Shown one piece after another: positions 9,332 through 19,156 of a stretch of 31,762 nt of DNA. How positions within the stretch are numbered: position 1 is the stretch's first letter; each line of letters opens with the position of its first letter. The notes under the pieces were generated by a model. It was not told the origin of the DNA, did no database searches, and was given only the letters and a program-made list of their open reading frames with translations. Location: assembly GCA_004802725.1 (NCBI GenBank), contig SGPM01000314.1, forward strand, positions 1 to 31,762, read 5' to 3'. Source of the DNA: Antrodiella citrinella. Lineage: Eukaryota > Basidiomycota > Agaricomycetes > Polyporales > Steccherinaceae. The translations under genes and the position numbers were made by a program.

Positions 9332-10563
9332 CTAATTGCTTCCCAGCAAAGTGAACCCGTCCGGCACGATCCTTTCAATGCCGCCAGGCATGAGTCGGAC
9401 AGGATTGGGTGGGATGGAGAACTTTTTGGCCACGCCTGCGTTCGACAGCCAGTTGTAGTACGAGACAGAGAAATCCCGCCACGTAGGATCCGGTGGCATG
9501 AGCTCACCTAGCGGGAGCACAATCAGTTGATGAGATCCAAATGCGCAACACAGAAGCGGACCATTGTAGCGGATATCTTTTCCCAACCCGATCCAGACTG
9601 AGCTGTAGAGCCCTACAACGCCGTCTCGGATACCCTCCTTATCCCATGTCGATTTCCGGATGCACGCAATAACCCCTCCGCCGTTGTTGTATGTACGAGA
9701 GATCTTCGCAGTGCTGTCCCCCTCCGATATGCAATCAACCGCATAGTGAATGCCTCCAGATGCTTCCTTGACACGCTGGGGCCAATCGGGATCACGGTAG
9801 TCGAATGCTTTCTCCACGCCCAGGTCAAGCAGTTTCTGGTGATTCTTCGGAGACGCGGTGGCGAAGATACGATAGCATTTGTCGGTGGGTGTGCGGAGCA
9901 ATTTTGAGAGCTCCAAAACGAATAGCCCGAGAGAGGTAGTCACGGAGTAAATGAGAAGGGACTGTCGAAAGGTGGGGTGATCTTCAGGCGAATGAAAAGG
10001 ACCTATATGAAGGTAGTCAGCATTTGTAGTAGAGAATCAAAGCAGACCGTGGACTAACTTGTGCAGCGGTCAAAGAACACAGTGGGACTGTCGCAGCCTC
10101 ATCGAACGAGACTTCCTTCAGTATAGCGATGGCTAGATCCCATTCAAGTATGGCATACTCTGCGAAACCACCAGGTCGTTCATTCTCACAAGTGGCTGAT
10201 GTCAAGCATCAATTGATATCAATCTTGCGACAGCCTTTGAAGCACACACACCTCCTTGAAGAAATCCTGCGACCCGGTCGCCCACATTCCATCGCAGAAC
10301 ACCTTCTCCGAGCTTATCAACAACTCCGGCGATGTCACTGCCTACGACACGACCAGGAGGAGCGGGAGGATGGGACGTGTAGAGGGCATCCACCGGATTG
10401 AGAGCAACAGAGTGGACTTTGATCCTGCAATACGAAACGGAAGTTCATTAGGTGCTCATGAGTATCATTGACGCACTGACCTAATTTCATGAGGCCCAGG
10501 TTCTGGAACTGCTTTATCCTGGACGGCAGCTGTGTTTCCTGGAACGGTAATCAGTGCTCGCAT
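9332..10563 (-). CDS. Zinc-type alcohol dehydrogenase-like / ToxD-like enoyl reductase, C-terminus cut by a stop
   Basis: Medium-chain dehydrogenase/reductase related to quinone oxidoreductases and trans-enoyl reductases; expected to use NADPH in the cytosol, substrate unknown. Exons 10481-10563, 10252-10424, 10059-10195 and 9332-9961 give 340 residues. The N-terminal GroES-like domain shows EIRIKVHSVALNPVDA, GSDIAGVVDKLG and WNVGDRVAGF. The cofactor domain shows LLIYSVTTSLGLF in place of the Rossmann GxGxxG. No structural zinc cysteines are visible, as usual for this branch. A TAG at 9332-9334 ends the frame, but the same frame continues for 29 codons to ISGEKLVYRI and a stop at 9242, which is the usual family ending. 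So the gene is truncated, mutated or misread here. The last acceptor (CGACAG) is my choice; the nearer TATAG acceptor gives an early stop. Confidence 0.82.
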
Positions 10564-10980
10564 GTTTGCTTTCCTGCGGGTCCTCAGACTTGATCCACTG
10601 ACAAGTAGCTAGTCTGAGACAATGTCAGAAGAAAGAAGGGTGGGACCTATGGTTCGTAATCCCTATCTGCCTCCTAGTGTCATGTTACCACTGGCAAAGA
10701 CGCATGAACCCTTCATCCACAAGTCGTGTAAGTATCAGTTTAGGAAGTTTCGGAAGAGCAGTTACGACTGTCTGCATATTATTTAAAAAGTAGATTACAA
10801 CTGTCTTCGATGTGTTATTGTTGAAGTCTGTCGAAGGGGATTTTTCTGGGTCGAGACAGAGAAATGTTGAAGAGAGAGGTTCGGCAGTCTCCGACGCGGT
10901 CCCATTCAGGTCAATATAAATTCGTTACTTCCTATCTTGTTCCACCAAAGCATGATTGCATTCATACGATCCAGTGTATA
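10564..10980. other. Intergenic region between reductase and aspartic protease
   Basis: About 417 bases. It holds the promoter of the reductase, which is read leftward, and the end of the protease transcript. I see no gene, RNA or repeat in it; an AT-rich patch with TATTTAAAA lies at about 10779-10787. Confidence 0.45.
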
Positions 10981-12405
10981 CTAGGACTTCAAAGCTGCGA
11001 ATCCGACCCTACTGCCACCAATATCAAAGATCGAGTACACGGTAGTCAGGAAACTGTCTCCTATAATCCAGAAATCCGACGTCGTCCCGGAGCTCACGAT
11101 GGCACCGACACAATTCGGCGACCCGGCGCTGACTTGCCCCAAGTTGAACACACTCGGGGGAATAGCGAACGACTTTCCGCCGAAAGTCAGCGATACCGTG
11201 GGGATGGCGTTGCATGGGATACTATAGAACCCGTTGCCGATGTACTGGTACTTGGGGATGCGGGAGTAGAAGCGTTGGACTTTGGAGGCGTCGCCGATGA
11301 TCAGTGTGGTTCCAGTGTCGATGATGGCCTTGGTACTGGTCACAGCCGTGGTTTTGCCAATGAGCACCGAGTCCATCGTGACCTGCCAATAGCCCTGGAA
11401 GAAGCAAGCTTTGTATCAGCAGTCTATCTGAAATCACATAGCACCGTACCTGGGTGGTGACGGATACATAGGTGATTGGCCCCGTGTATAAATTGGTATT
11501 GGTACCTCCCAGGAAGAGCTCCGGCGCATTCGGCGTTAGCTGGAACGCGAATACAGGTTTGGTGGTTTGCTTCTGCGCAATAAGGGTCTGCATGAATGGC
11601 GGGGCATTGAACTGCGAGATGGTCTGGAACCCCATCCCGAGGAGGCCATCTGGAGGAAAGTTGGATTTTGCAAAGCCATCCGAGTACGTGTTTGCTGCGC
11701 CAAGCGCTTGTTTAGTAGCCTGTCGAATGACTGTCAGCCTCGATAGTCCCGAGCGTCGACTTGAAAAACACTCACAGGGAGACCAGCAACCGTCACGGTA
11801 TCCGTATACTGCTCCCCGCTAACCGACGATCCATCTCCATATGCCAACGAGAACTTCTTATGTCGATCCGCGGACGCCGTGCTCAAAGTTGGGTCGTACA
11901 GCTTGTGACCAGCGCAGTTGGAGGTGCAACTGGAACCGGGCAGGAAAAGGTCGCTGCTGCCCGTGTCGAAGTCGACAATATAGGTCACGGGAGGTGTACC
12001 AACGGAAATTTGGCCTTGCCAGAGGACCTCATTCTGATCCGTCAGGGGTTCCGCGCCAGTCGCACGTCGGCTTGACGAAGAGTTGGAAGGAGAGTCCATG
12101 TCGAAAATAGTGCCGAGCGAGATTGGAGGCTCTTGCCCAGTGTTGCGTCTGTAGGCCTCTATGGTGTTCTCGTATTTTCTGGTTGATGCATGAGCTATGT
12201 GATTAGCATGGATGACTGAACTGACTCACGAGCGGACCCTGAGCACCGATTGTATAAGGGCATCAAGATCGGCGAATCCGTTCACGACGGAATCCTGACG
12301 CTTCGTCAAGCCGATGGCAACACCTTCACTCTTCCGGTCAACGGGAGAAGGAGAGGCGGAGGCGAGGAGGTGGAAAGCAAAGAAAACATAGGCGATGGTC
12401 AACAT
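10981..12405 (-). CDS. Secreted pepsin-like aspartic protease (family A1), intact
   Basis: Secreted acid endopeptidase of the pepsin/polyporopepsin type. Exons 12230-12405, 11776-12178, 11450-11719 and 10981-11394 join to 420 residues. The signal peptide is MLTIAYVFFAFHLLASAS, followed by a propeptide with a Lys-Arg (TKRQ) and a KYENTIEAYRRNTG helix. Catalytic D130 lies in DFDTGSS, the flap tyrosine in LAYGDGSS, and the second catalytic aspartate D309 in IIDTGTTLI. The tail DFWIIGDSFLTTVYSIFDIG is the usual A1 ending. Cysteine pairs CTSNC and PNC/CNA match the family disulfides. Intron positions before KYE, ATKQ and GYW are shared with the other two copies in this window. All catalytic residues are present, so it should be active. 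Confidence 0.95.
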
Positions 12406-12470
12406 CGTGAAAGAGCAGAGATGAAAGCGGGAAGCAAGATGGTGGAGGGTGACAACAGCGAACTAGTCGG

Positions 12471-12477
12471 TTTATAT
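12471..12477 (-). promoter_or_regulatory. TATA box of the aspartic protease gene
   Basis: On the minus strand GATATAAACC sits about 65-70 bases before the protease ATG, the normal spacing for a fungal TATA box. Just upstream, GGCTGACAC occurs twice in direct repeat (near 12490-12513) and could bind a regulator; that is inference. Confidence 0.5.
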
Positions 12478-12648
12478 CCTCACTTCCTGGAGGCTGACAC
12501 TTGGCTGACACTGCGTCATTCGTCGCAGTCAGCCGATCATGCCAGTCCAGTTTCCAATATCTGCATAGAAGATGATAGTCGTGAATTCATTATCGTTCGT
12601 AAACAAAGTTCCTGGGGTATAGAGTGTGTGCAGATCAATATCCGTGAG

Positions 12649-14162
12649 TCAATGACCACAACCTCCCATGACTGCAGATGTGTTTCGGAAATTCCCAAAT
12701 TCCCAACTAAAACAGTCCTGTTTAAAAAGTCAGTAAGTAGACTTTGAAGGTTCAGCTATGCCACTTACGACACAATCGTCTTCCTCAATCGCCATCGGCA
12801 CGGCACGTTTCTCACCCGCGCCATCACTCCAATCATAGTCCTTCGAAAGCAGGCTGTCGATGACGACCATTATACTGTGCGAGTTCGTGGACACAGACCA
12901 CCCCAGCTTCGTCACAGTATCGTAGCGGATAACTTTACCAAGGTGGCATTTCGTCTCCAAAGCAAAGCCACCAATAGCACAGACAGAAGAGACGCCTGTG
13001 CACGCGCCTTGAGGTATGGGATCCCCAGTGTGATAAACGTGCGTGATGTGTTGTAGTGACGGCTGCGAAAGTCACGATTAGGCCAGCTGTGTAACGACGA
13101 TAATGTAGTAGGACGTACGGGCAATGGTAAGTGAAGTCGAGAGGCGGCAAGTTTCTCTCCAGGAGCTTCGAACGCGACTACAGGAACGCCGAATGTAATA
13201 CCCATGAGAGACGCGAGTGAGCCACCAAGCGAGTGTCCTGCTCAACACTGAGTTCAAACCGTGTAATCAATGCATTAGGGAGTGCTCACCTATAACCCAG
13301 ATGTCCGAGTCTGGATACAAGTAAGTGACATTGTTGTATAGATTCTTGAGGTCTATCAGTACGAGTACAATCGTGATGTCAACAATGCTCACCGTTCCGA
13401 TGGGATAGAATAAACTGTCCTCCGTGAGGCTCTTCTCTAAGCAACCCTGATCGCACTTGCTATTACCCTGATAGCAATCGCAGACCGTCCACCACGTAGG
13501 GCCAACCCGTGCACAGCAGCAGGAGAATAAGATATTATCGTTCAATTTGTCCTTCTTCGTAGTCGGTCCGCCACCGCCCACCAACCAACCAGCAGATGTT
13601 CCTTTGACAGAAACAACGACTGTAGAGTTATCAGGCGTAGCAAAAATGTGTCCGCGGAACCCATCTGCGTCTGGCTCCCAACCAAACGGATAGCTCTGGC
13701 AGAGATCCGTTAGACTGAAGCCGCACACATTACATCTGTACTCACATTGTTCCATTCTGGTCCCAAGTCATACCAGCCCTTATCTCCCGGGCCCGTAAGA
13801 TAATCGTTACTCGTCATCTTCGCCAGCATGAGAAGCGTATCTTTGTCATCGATGTTTGGCCCCGCCACTTCGTCTTCGTCCCATATCGAGAGGTCGGACG
13901 GTGTGCCCTGGAATCGGGCACTATGGAACGCGCGCTGTGAGCGTGGTTTGTGTGTCTTCACGGTTCGTGTATCGAGCGTGAATGTCTCAGGAGCAAGGTG
14001 GACAGGTGTATCGGCGAAGACGGTTCGCGACGCATTGTTGAGCCCATATTGGTGTCGTAAAGTGAAGCTGAGGGTGCGGGAGGGCGGCGACAGTGTTTGT
14101 TCAGTAGAGACATATGATGTCAAAAGGTACTGGAGGGCATTAGGCAGGAAGTTGTAGAGCAT
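12649..14162 (-). CDS. ATG15: Atg15-like vacuolar phospholipase (autophagic body lipase)
   Basis: Class 3 lipase that breaks down the membrane of autophagic and Cvt bodies inside the vacuole, reached through the multivesicular-body path. Exons 13746-14162, 13393-13695, 13290-13344, 13119-13237, 12769-13062 and 12649-12717 give 418 residues. Atg15 signatures include [43 protein letters not shown] and the ending [14 protein letters not shown]. The triad is S261 in GHSLGG, D312 in HTGDPIP and H360 in NSHS. The N-terminal segment (1-22) is only moderately hydrophobic, so the expected signal anchor is weak. The long Ser/Thr tail of some homologues is missing. A TATA-like CTATACATAAAG about 60 bases upstream (near 14216-14228) supports this start. 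Confidence 0.93.
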
Positions 14163-14597
14163 CGTAAGCTCGTCGTCGTCGCCAGTGACTCAAGCAGAAT
14201 ACCGCAGCAAGCCTTGCTTTATGTATAGGCGCCACAAAGGGCGGACCGACAATGTCCCAAGAAAGGCAAATCCCGACGGGTCAGCCGACTCGCACATCTT
14301 CTGCTTTCGAACCACTCCGAGTCGCCACTGACGAGTTTCACAATGAACAGTGAAAACGCGCGCACGTTCACAAAGCATAAACGATGATGTATGTTATTCA
14401 TGTTGAACATCTACGTAACTCACGAAGCGGCAAAGACTACAATGACTATGGTCGATGGAGAGAAAACATCATTGTATAGGACATACTGCTGTGGACTCCA
14501 TTAGAGCTGGGGTTCCAACCGCATTGCGCCCCGTCATAAATCAGACTTCACGCCCTTCTGTCTCTATTCTCATTCCCACCATATTTCTGTCTTTCCG
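14163..14597. other. Divergent intergenic region between ATG15 and the protease pseudogene
   Basis: About 435 bases that hold the ATG15 promoter (TATA-like element near 14216-14228) and the former promoter of the decayed protease. Small frames on both strands here have no recognisable domain. Confidence 0.45.
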
Positions 14598-15644
14598 ATG
14601 TTGACCATCGCATGAGCTCTTCTTGCTTTCGAGCTTCTCGTTCCAGCACTTGGCTCTCCCTCCCCCGTTGACCGGCGGATGGCTGAGGGTTATAGCATCA
14701 GCCTGACCATGCGTCAGGATTTGTACAACGCTAGTAATAGCACGATGTTCATGGATTAATCTAAGGCGTTCACGCTGCGATATGGGGATGGATCGCAGGT
14801 CAGCGGGGAGCAGTATACGGATACCGTGCCAATAATCGCTGCTCTTACTGTGAGTGATTATTCAAGCCGACGCGCAAGTTTTGGAAGCTGACAGTTATTC
14901 AATAGGCTACCAAACAAACACTAGGCGCAGCAAACACGTACTCGAGTAGCCTTGCAAAATCCGACTATACTCTAGATGGCTTCCTCGGGATGGCGTATCA
15001 GTACATCTCTGAGTTTAACTCTCCACCATTCATCCAGACTCTCATTGAGCAGGAGAAAATATCTCAACCTGTGTTCGCGTTCAAGCTCGCGTCGACGGGG
15101 GTCGCAGTTGTTCCTGGTGTAAACACAAGCCTGTATACTGGTAATTTCAGCTACGCACCCGTCACAGAGCAAGTGAGTGCATAGACTTCCGTTTGGTTCT
15201 TGCGTTCATTGACGAGTTTGACCTTAGGGGTATTGGCCAATATGGACTCAGTTCTCATCAACAACAAAACCGCTCTAGGTAGTGTCTTGACTGCAATCAT
15301 CGACACGGGAACGACTTTCATTATCGGCGACACCACAAGCGTCAAGAAGTTCTACTCTCAGATCCCCGGTTCCAAAGATGCCAGTAGCACCGTCGGCGCC
15401 GGCTTCTACACCGTACCCTGCAACGCTAATACCCACTGTCCAACTCACATTCGGCGGAAGATCGTTCAGCATTCCACCGGCTGTCTTCAATCTGGGACGC
15501 GTAACAGCTCGCTCGCTCGATTGTGTCGGCCGCATCGTCGCATCGTCACAGTCGTTCTAGATCATAGGGTATTTGTTTTTGCGGAACGTATACTCGTCAT
15601 TCGATTTGGGTAACAATAGGGTAGGGTTCGCTACGTTGAAGTGA
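14598..15644 (+). pseudogene. Decayed aspartic protease (A1) copy
   Basis: It aligns along its length with the intact protease at 10981-12405 and keeps the same intron positions. Lesions visible: TGA as codon 6 of the signal peptide (14613-14615); loss of about 110 codons that held the first catalytic DTGSS, joining the propeptide directly to the flap region (LRYGDGSQVSG); an in-frame TAA at 14757-14759; a net loss of four bases after GYWP near 15240; one extra base near 15428; and TAG replacing Trp in the FW(I)IG tail. The second catalytic motif IIDTGTTFI and the ending NNRVGFATLK are still readable. Remaining exon pieces: 14598-14849, 14906-15172 and 15228-15644. It cannot make an active protease. 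Confidence 0.93.
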
Positions 15645-15781
15645 CTGCAGCTGTCCTTGGTAGTAGTAGGAAAATATTCGAAGCATGTCAGGATCCAAAC
15701 GTATATCATGATGTACGAATTAACCAGCCAAATCGCGCGTGGGGGGTATACAGTCACCAAGGACCGCGTGATGAGAAAAAA

Positions 15782-18700
15782 TCATCCAGACTTGTAAGGT
15801 GTCGTCGGAGGCATAAATCCACTCTTGCGCCTCTTATGATCCCTCTTCCTGGCCTCATCAATGCGATTGTCCGCAAGCAACCTCGCAAATTGCGCGGCCC
15901 TAGTGTCGATTGGTGGCCGATACTCGACGTCCTCCTCTGTGATATCGAAGGGTATATACTTCAGCGTCTCGTTACGACCATTCGGCTTCTGCGCCGCCAA
16001 AAGGTTCAGCTCCGGAGTGGAGGGCACCGACACGTTGTCACCCCTCACGTTTGACCCAGAGGGGACTGCCCGGGAGGCAGGAGCGCGGCCCTGGTCATCA
16101 AAATCGGGTTCAGAAGACTTCTGAAGCTGCATAAGATCTGCATACTCTTGGAGCTTATTTCCCGCCGCGAGGCTCATCTCCCTCAAGATCTTATCCGTAA
16201 GTTGCAAGTCGCCAACTTGCTGCCACACGTGGAGCGCGACCGAGGGTTGAAAGCAATGATGTGCAGCCATCTTCGCAAGGGCCGCGTCCATTCCGAGAAC
16301 CATGGCAAATTTCGAGTCGGCCACGGAAAGCTCAAGACCCTTGAAAACGTAGCCGGATCCCGGTGGGGTATCGGAATGCATGGGTACTGAGGCTCCAATA
16401 GTGTGGCGTCGATCTCGTAAAACGGGAGGAGGCTGCATAGCTGCTTTCTGTTTACCTTTATTCACAGCTGGCGGCGAGGTGGGCGACCCGATCAAGTCAG
16501 CGATGGGATTGACCACTGGCTTTGGCGATGGAGGGCGGGGTTGAGAGAAAGGAAGGGTGGCTTGGATAGCTTTTTGTGATCGATCTGGTAGAGGGGACAG
16601 AGGTTGCATTGCTGCTTTCTGTTTGCCCATGTCGGTAGCTGGAGGTGGAGTCGGTGGCCCCATCAGATCCGCAGTGTGATTGACTACTGGGTCGGGCTGT
16701 GGAGTACGCGCTAAGATGGCAGTTGTGCTAGTTTGGATGGTCTCTCGTCCTCGTCCGCCTTGCGGTTCTGTCAGGACGGCTTTTGAAGGACCGGCAACGG
16801 GGGCGGGATCAGTCTTGGACTCAGCGGGAAGGCGTGCCCCAGACAAAAACTTGAGCTTAGCCAACGCTTCAACGAGCTGCTTCCGCTTCTCCTTAGAAAT
16901 CTTCTGAGGAACATCTTGCTTGGTCGTAGACTTCACAATGGCTGGCGGCGGAGACGCGTCCAAGGAATATTGTGTCGACTGAACGAGGGGTCGGTGGACA
17001 CGCGACTTTGAGAGGACGGCTGGAGGAAGCTGGGCTAGAAACTCCTGAGTGGGTTGACTGAAAATATGATGCTGTGCAGGAGCCGAGGACTGAGACTGTG
17101 AGGCCTCTGCTGGAGCAGCTTTGTTCTGTGGAGGGTCGACGGCCTTTTCTTTGCCTTTGTTCCTGCTACGAACTGGCGGCCACGGCTTGTCCTGTTGACT
17201 GCTCGCGTCGGGCTCCTCCCGCGCGACACCACTCAAGCGACGAGCACCATCCGCGAAATTCGATCGTCCTTTTCTGTCCGTGAAGGCCTTGTTAAGTAGA
17301 CCATCCACCAGCACTGGAGGCTCTCGATGTTGTTTGGCAGGTCCCGCCGGAGACGCACGTGGTGACGGCGACGCGAAGATGTCCTCATCGTCCGCACGCA
17401 GTTTGCGTTTGCGGGCAACAGAAGGTCTCGGGTGCGCAGGCCCGGACATGGGAGAATGATTTCCGCTGCGTGCAGGCGAGGAAGGCTGAGCACTGGCAGG
17501 TGGAGTTGGCTCTTGAGAGAGCGTTGATTTTACTTGACTGGGTTTGTCCGCTAAGCCAATGCGTCTGAGCGTCTCCGGCGATGGTATAACCTGCGATATG
17601 GGCTGTTGATACGTCTGAGATTCTTGCGGAACACTAGATGGTATATCAACGTAATCGAGGTCGGAGGACATCGACCTGCGTCTGCAATGGTTGAGCAAAG
17701 TATACCCTGTAGTAGCAAGATCCATACCTGTTTGCGTCAACCGTTGTCCGTGTAACAGCTTGCGCGGATGTAGAGTCGCCGACATCTTCAGAATCCTTCC
17801 TGAGCAGAATGGCTTCAGTAGCCATCTCCGAGTCCGACCCACTGCCCTCATCCAAATCTGATCCTTCCTCTTGTTCGTCCACTACTTGGGCATCTTCCTC
17901 TCCCTCCTCCTCTTCCCTTCGTGCCAGCTGAGCTTGTCCGCTTCCACTAGCGTAAGGCTGAGAATCTTCTTCGTACTCTCGTCTCAGTGCTTCGATCTGC
18001 GAGGGGCTAGGACCACGCTCGGTGTCGTATTCAAGCTGATCTTCTTCCTCTGTCTCAGAACCGCTGTCCTCCGTATCAGACTTGGACGGCACAGGCACAA
18101 CTCGTTTGCGTTTGCTCGGTGGTTTCTCCTGCTCTTCATCATCCCCGCGTTTCCTTTTGTTCGCCCCATCTGCTTGCTCGTTCGCCTTCTTGTTGAAGAT
18201 TGTCCGTCCGCCTTTGTGCTTCTCCGCTAGAATCTCAGAGACGCGCTTGTCGTACTGCTCTCTGTTCTTCTTATACTGCTCTTGCCACGATAAACGAGGG
18301 TGAGTCTTCGCCCACGGCCACTTGTCCAGCTGTTTCTAAATATGTCAGAGTCATCACCTACAGCGAACGTAGTGCACTCACGTTGTTCGTGAGGTTCACG
18401 TACAAGACGTTTCCCAGCCTCGACGTGTTTCCAGGATTCTCTTGGGCAATGTACTGCGCCAACAGCTCCTTCTCCTCATGCGTGAACGGATTGCGCGCCC
18501 TAGGCGTACTCTGGGAAGCGATAGTCTTGCGGGCTGCCGGTAAAGGTGTTGCGTTGGGTTCTTGCTTGACTGAGAGATGGGTTCTGCGATATTTCTCTAT
18601 CAGCTTCTCCAGCCGTTCGATATTCTTGATGTAGCGCTCTCTCCAGGAGTGTGGTGTATGCTTCTTCGCGAGAGGGTGTGGCTGTCGATAGACGTTCAGG

Positions 18701-18929
18701 GCGTCTTATGATGATAACTACGGAACCTGACATGCTTACATCCTCGACCATCTGCTCGTAGATCACATTACCACGACGACAGCTGCCACTGTTTTTGGCG
18801 AGGTACATCGCCAGAAAATCATCATGGTCTTTGCTGAATTGCTGACGCCTCAGTGAATCAAGATGTGAGCGAGACAAGCGATTTTTTGTGAAATATAGCT
18901 CACTCTCCACCTCCACGTTTGGTTGTCAT
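15782..18929 (-). CDS. RAP1: Rap1-type telomere protein with two Myb domains
   Basis: Probably a telomere/shelterin-type nuclear protein. Exons 18904-18929, 18740-18848, 18382-18681, 17728-18329 and 15782-17681 join to 978 residues. Two tandem Rap1-Myb-like domains lie at about 10-70 (FSKDHDDFLAMYLAKN … HTPHSWRERYIKN) and 105-185 (FTHEEKELLAQYIAQENPG … LSWQEQYKKN). They are followed by a basic nuclear-localisation region (ANKRKRGDDEEQ, PSKRKRVV) and a strongly acidic stretch (EEEEGEEDAQ). A long disordered Pro/Ser/Ala region comes next, including a 57-residue tandem repeat (about 675-790). A helical segment near 790-870 could be the C-terminal interaction domain. The 26-nt first exon was chosen because it removes a frame lacking homology and leads straight into the Myb. 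It shares a short promoter with the deacetylase. The family call rests on the Myb pattern; a different Myb-containing chromatin protein remains possible. Confidence 0.75.
16351..16692 (-). repeat. 171-bp (57-codon) tandem duplication inside the Rap1-like gene
   Basis: Two adjacent in-frame units, 16522-16692 and 16351-16521, encode similar segments: PVVNHTADLMGPPTPPPATD followed by GKQKAAMQP, and PVVNPIADLIGSPTSPPAVN followed by GKQKAAMQP. The first 30 or so residues of the units are strongly alike and the rest is diverged, so the duplication is not new. The motif VVN..ADL.G.PT.PPA…GKQKAAMQP may be a repeated short linear binding motif. Confidence 0.85.
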
Positions 18930-19156
18930 CTCAAGAGAGTGCGGGGATTCGAATGAACATAGACTCAGATAGAGCGAAGTCGAAATAAAGGGTCAAGTCG
19001 CGATTCGCGACAAATTCGCGACACGCGCTCGCGTAAGCAGAACGGTCACGTGAATGTCACGCAACGGCGCCGACAAATTCGCCGTGTCTAAGTCTCTTTC
19101 CTCCTTGACTCTGAGTTTGAACGCAAGTACGCGATTTTCGATGAGCTACGTAGAGG
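18930..19156. promoter_or_regulatory. Shared divergent promoter of the Rap1-like and deacetylase genes
   Basis: Only 227 bases separate the two start codons. The region has a near-palindrome GTCGCGATTCGCGAC at 18997-19011, further TTCGCGAC and CGACAAATTCG copies up to about 19083, and an E-box CACGTG at 19047-19052. CG-rich TCGCGA elements and CACGTG are plausible sites for cell-cycle or bHLH factors. No TATA box is visible. Co-regulation of both genes is inferred from the arrangement. Confidence 0.55.
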
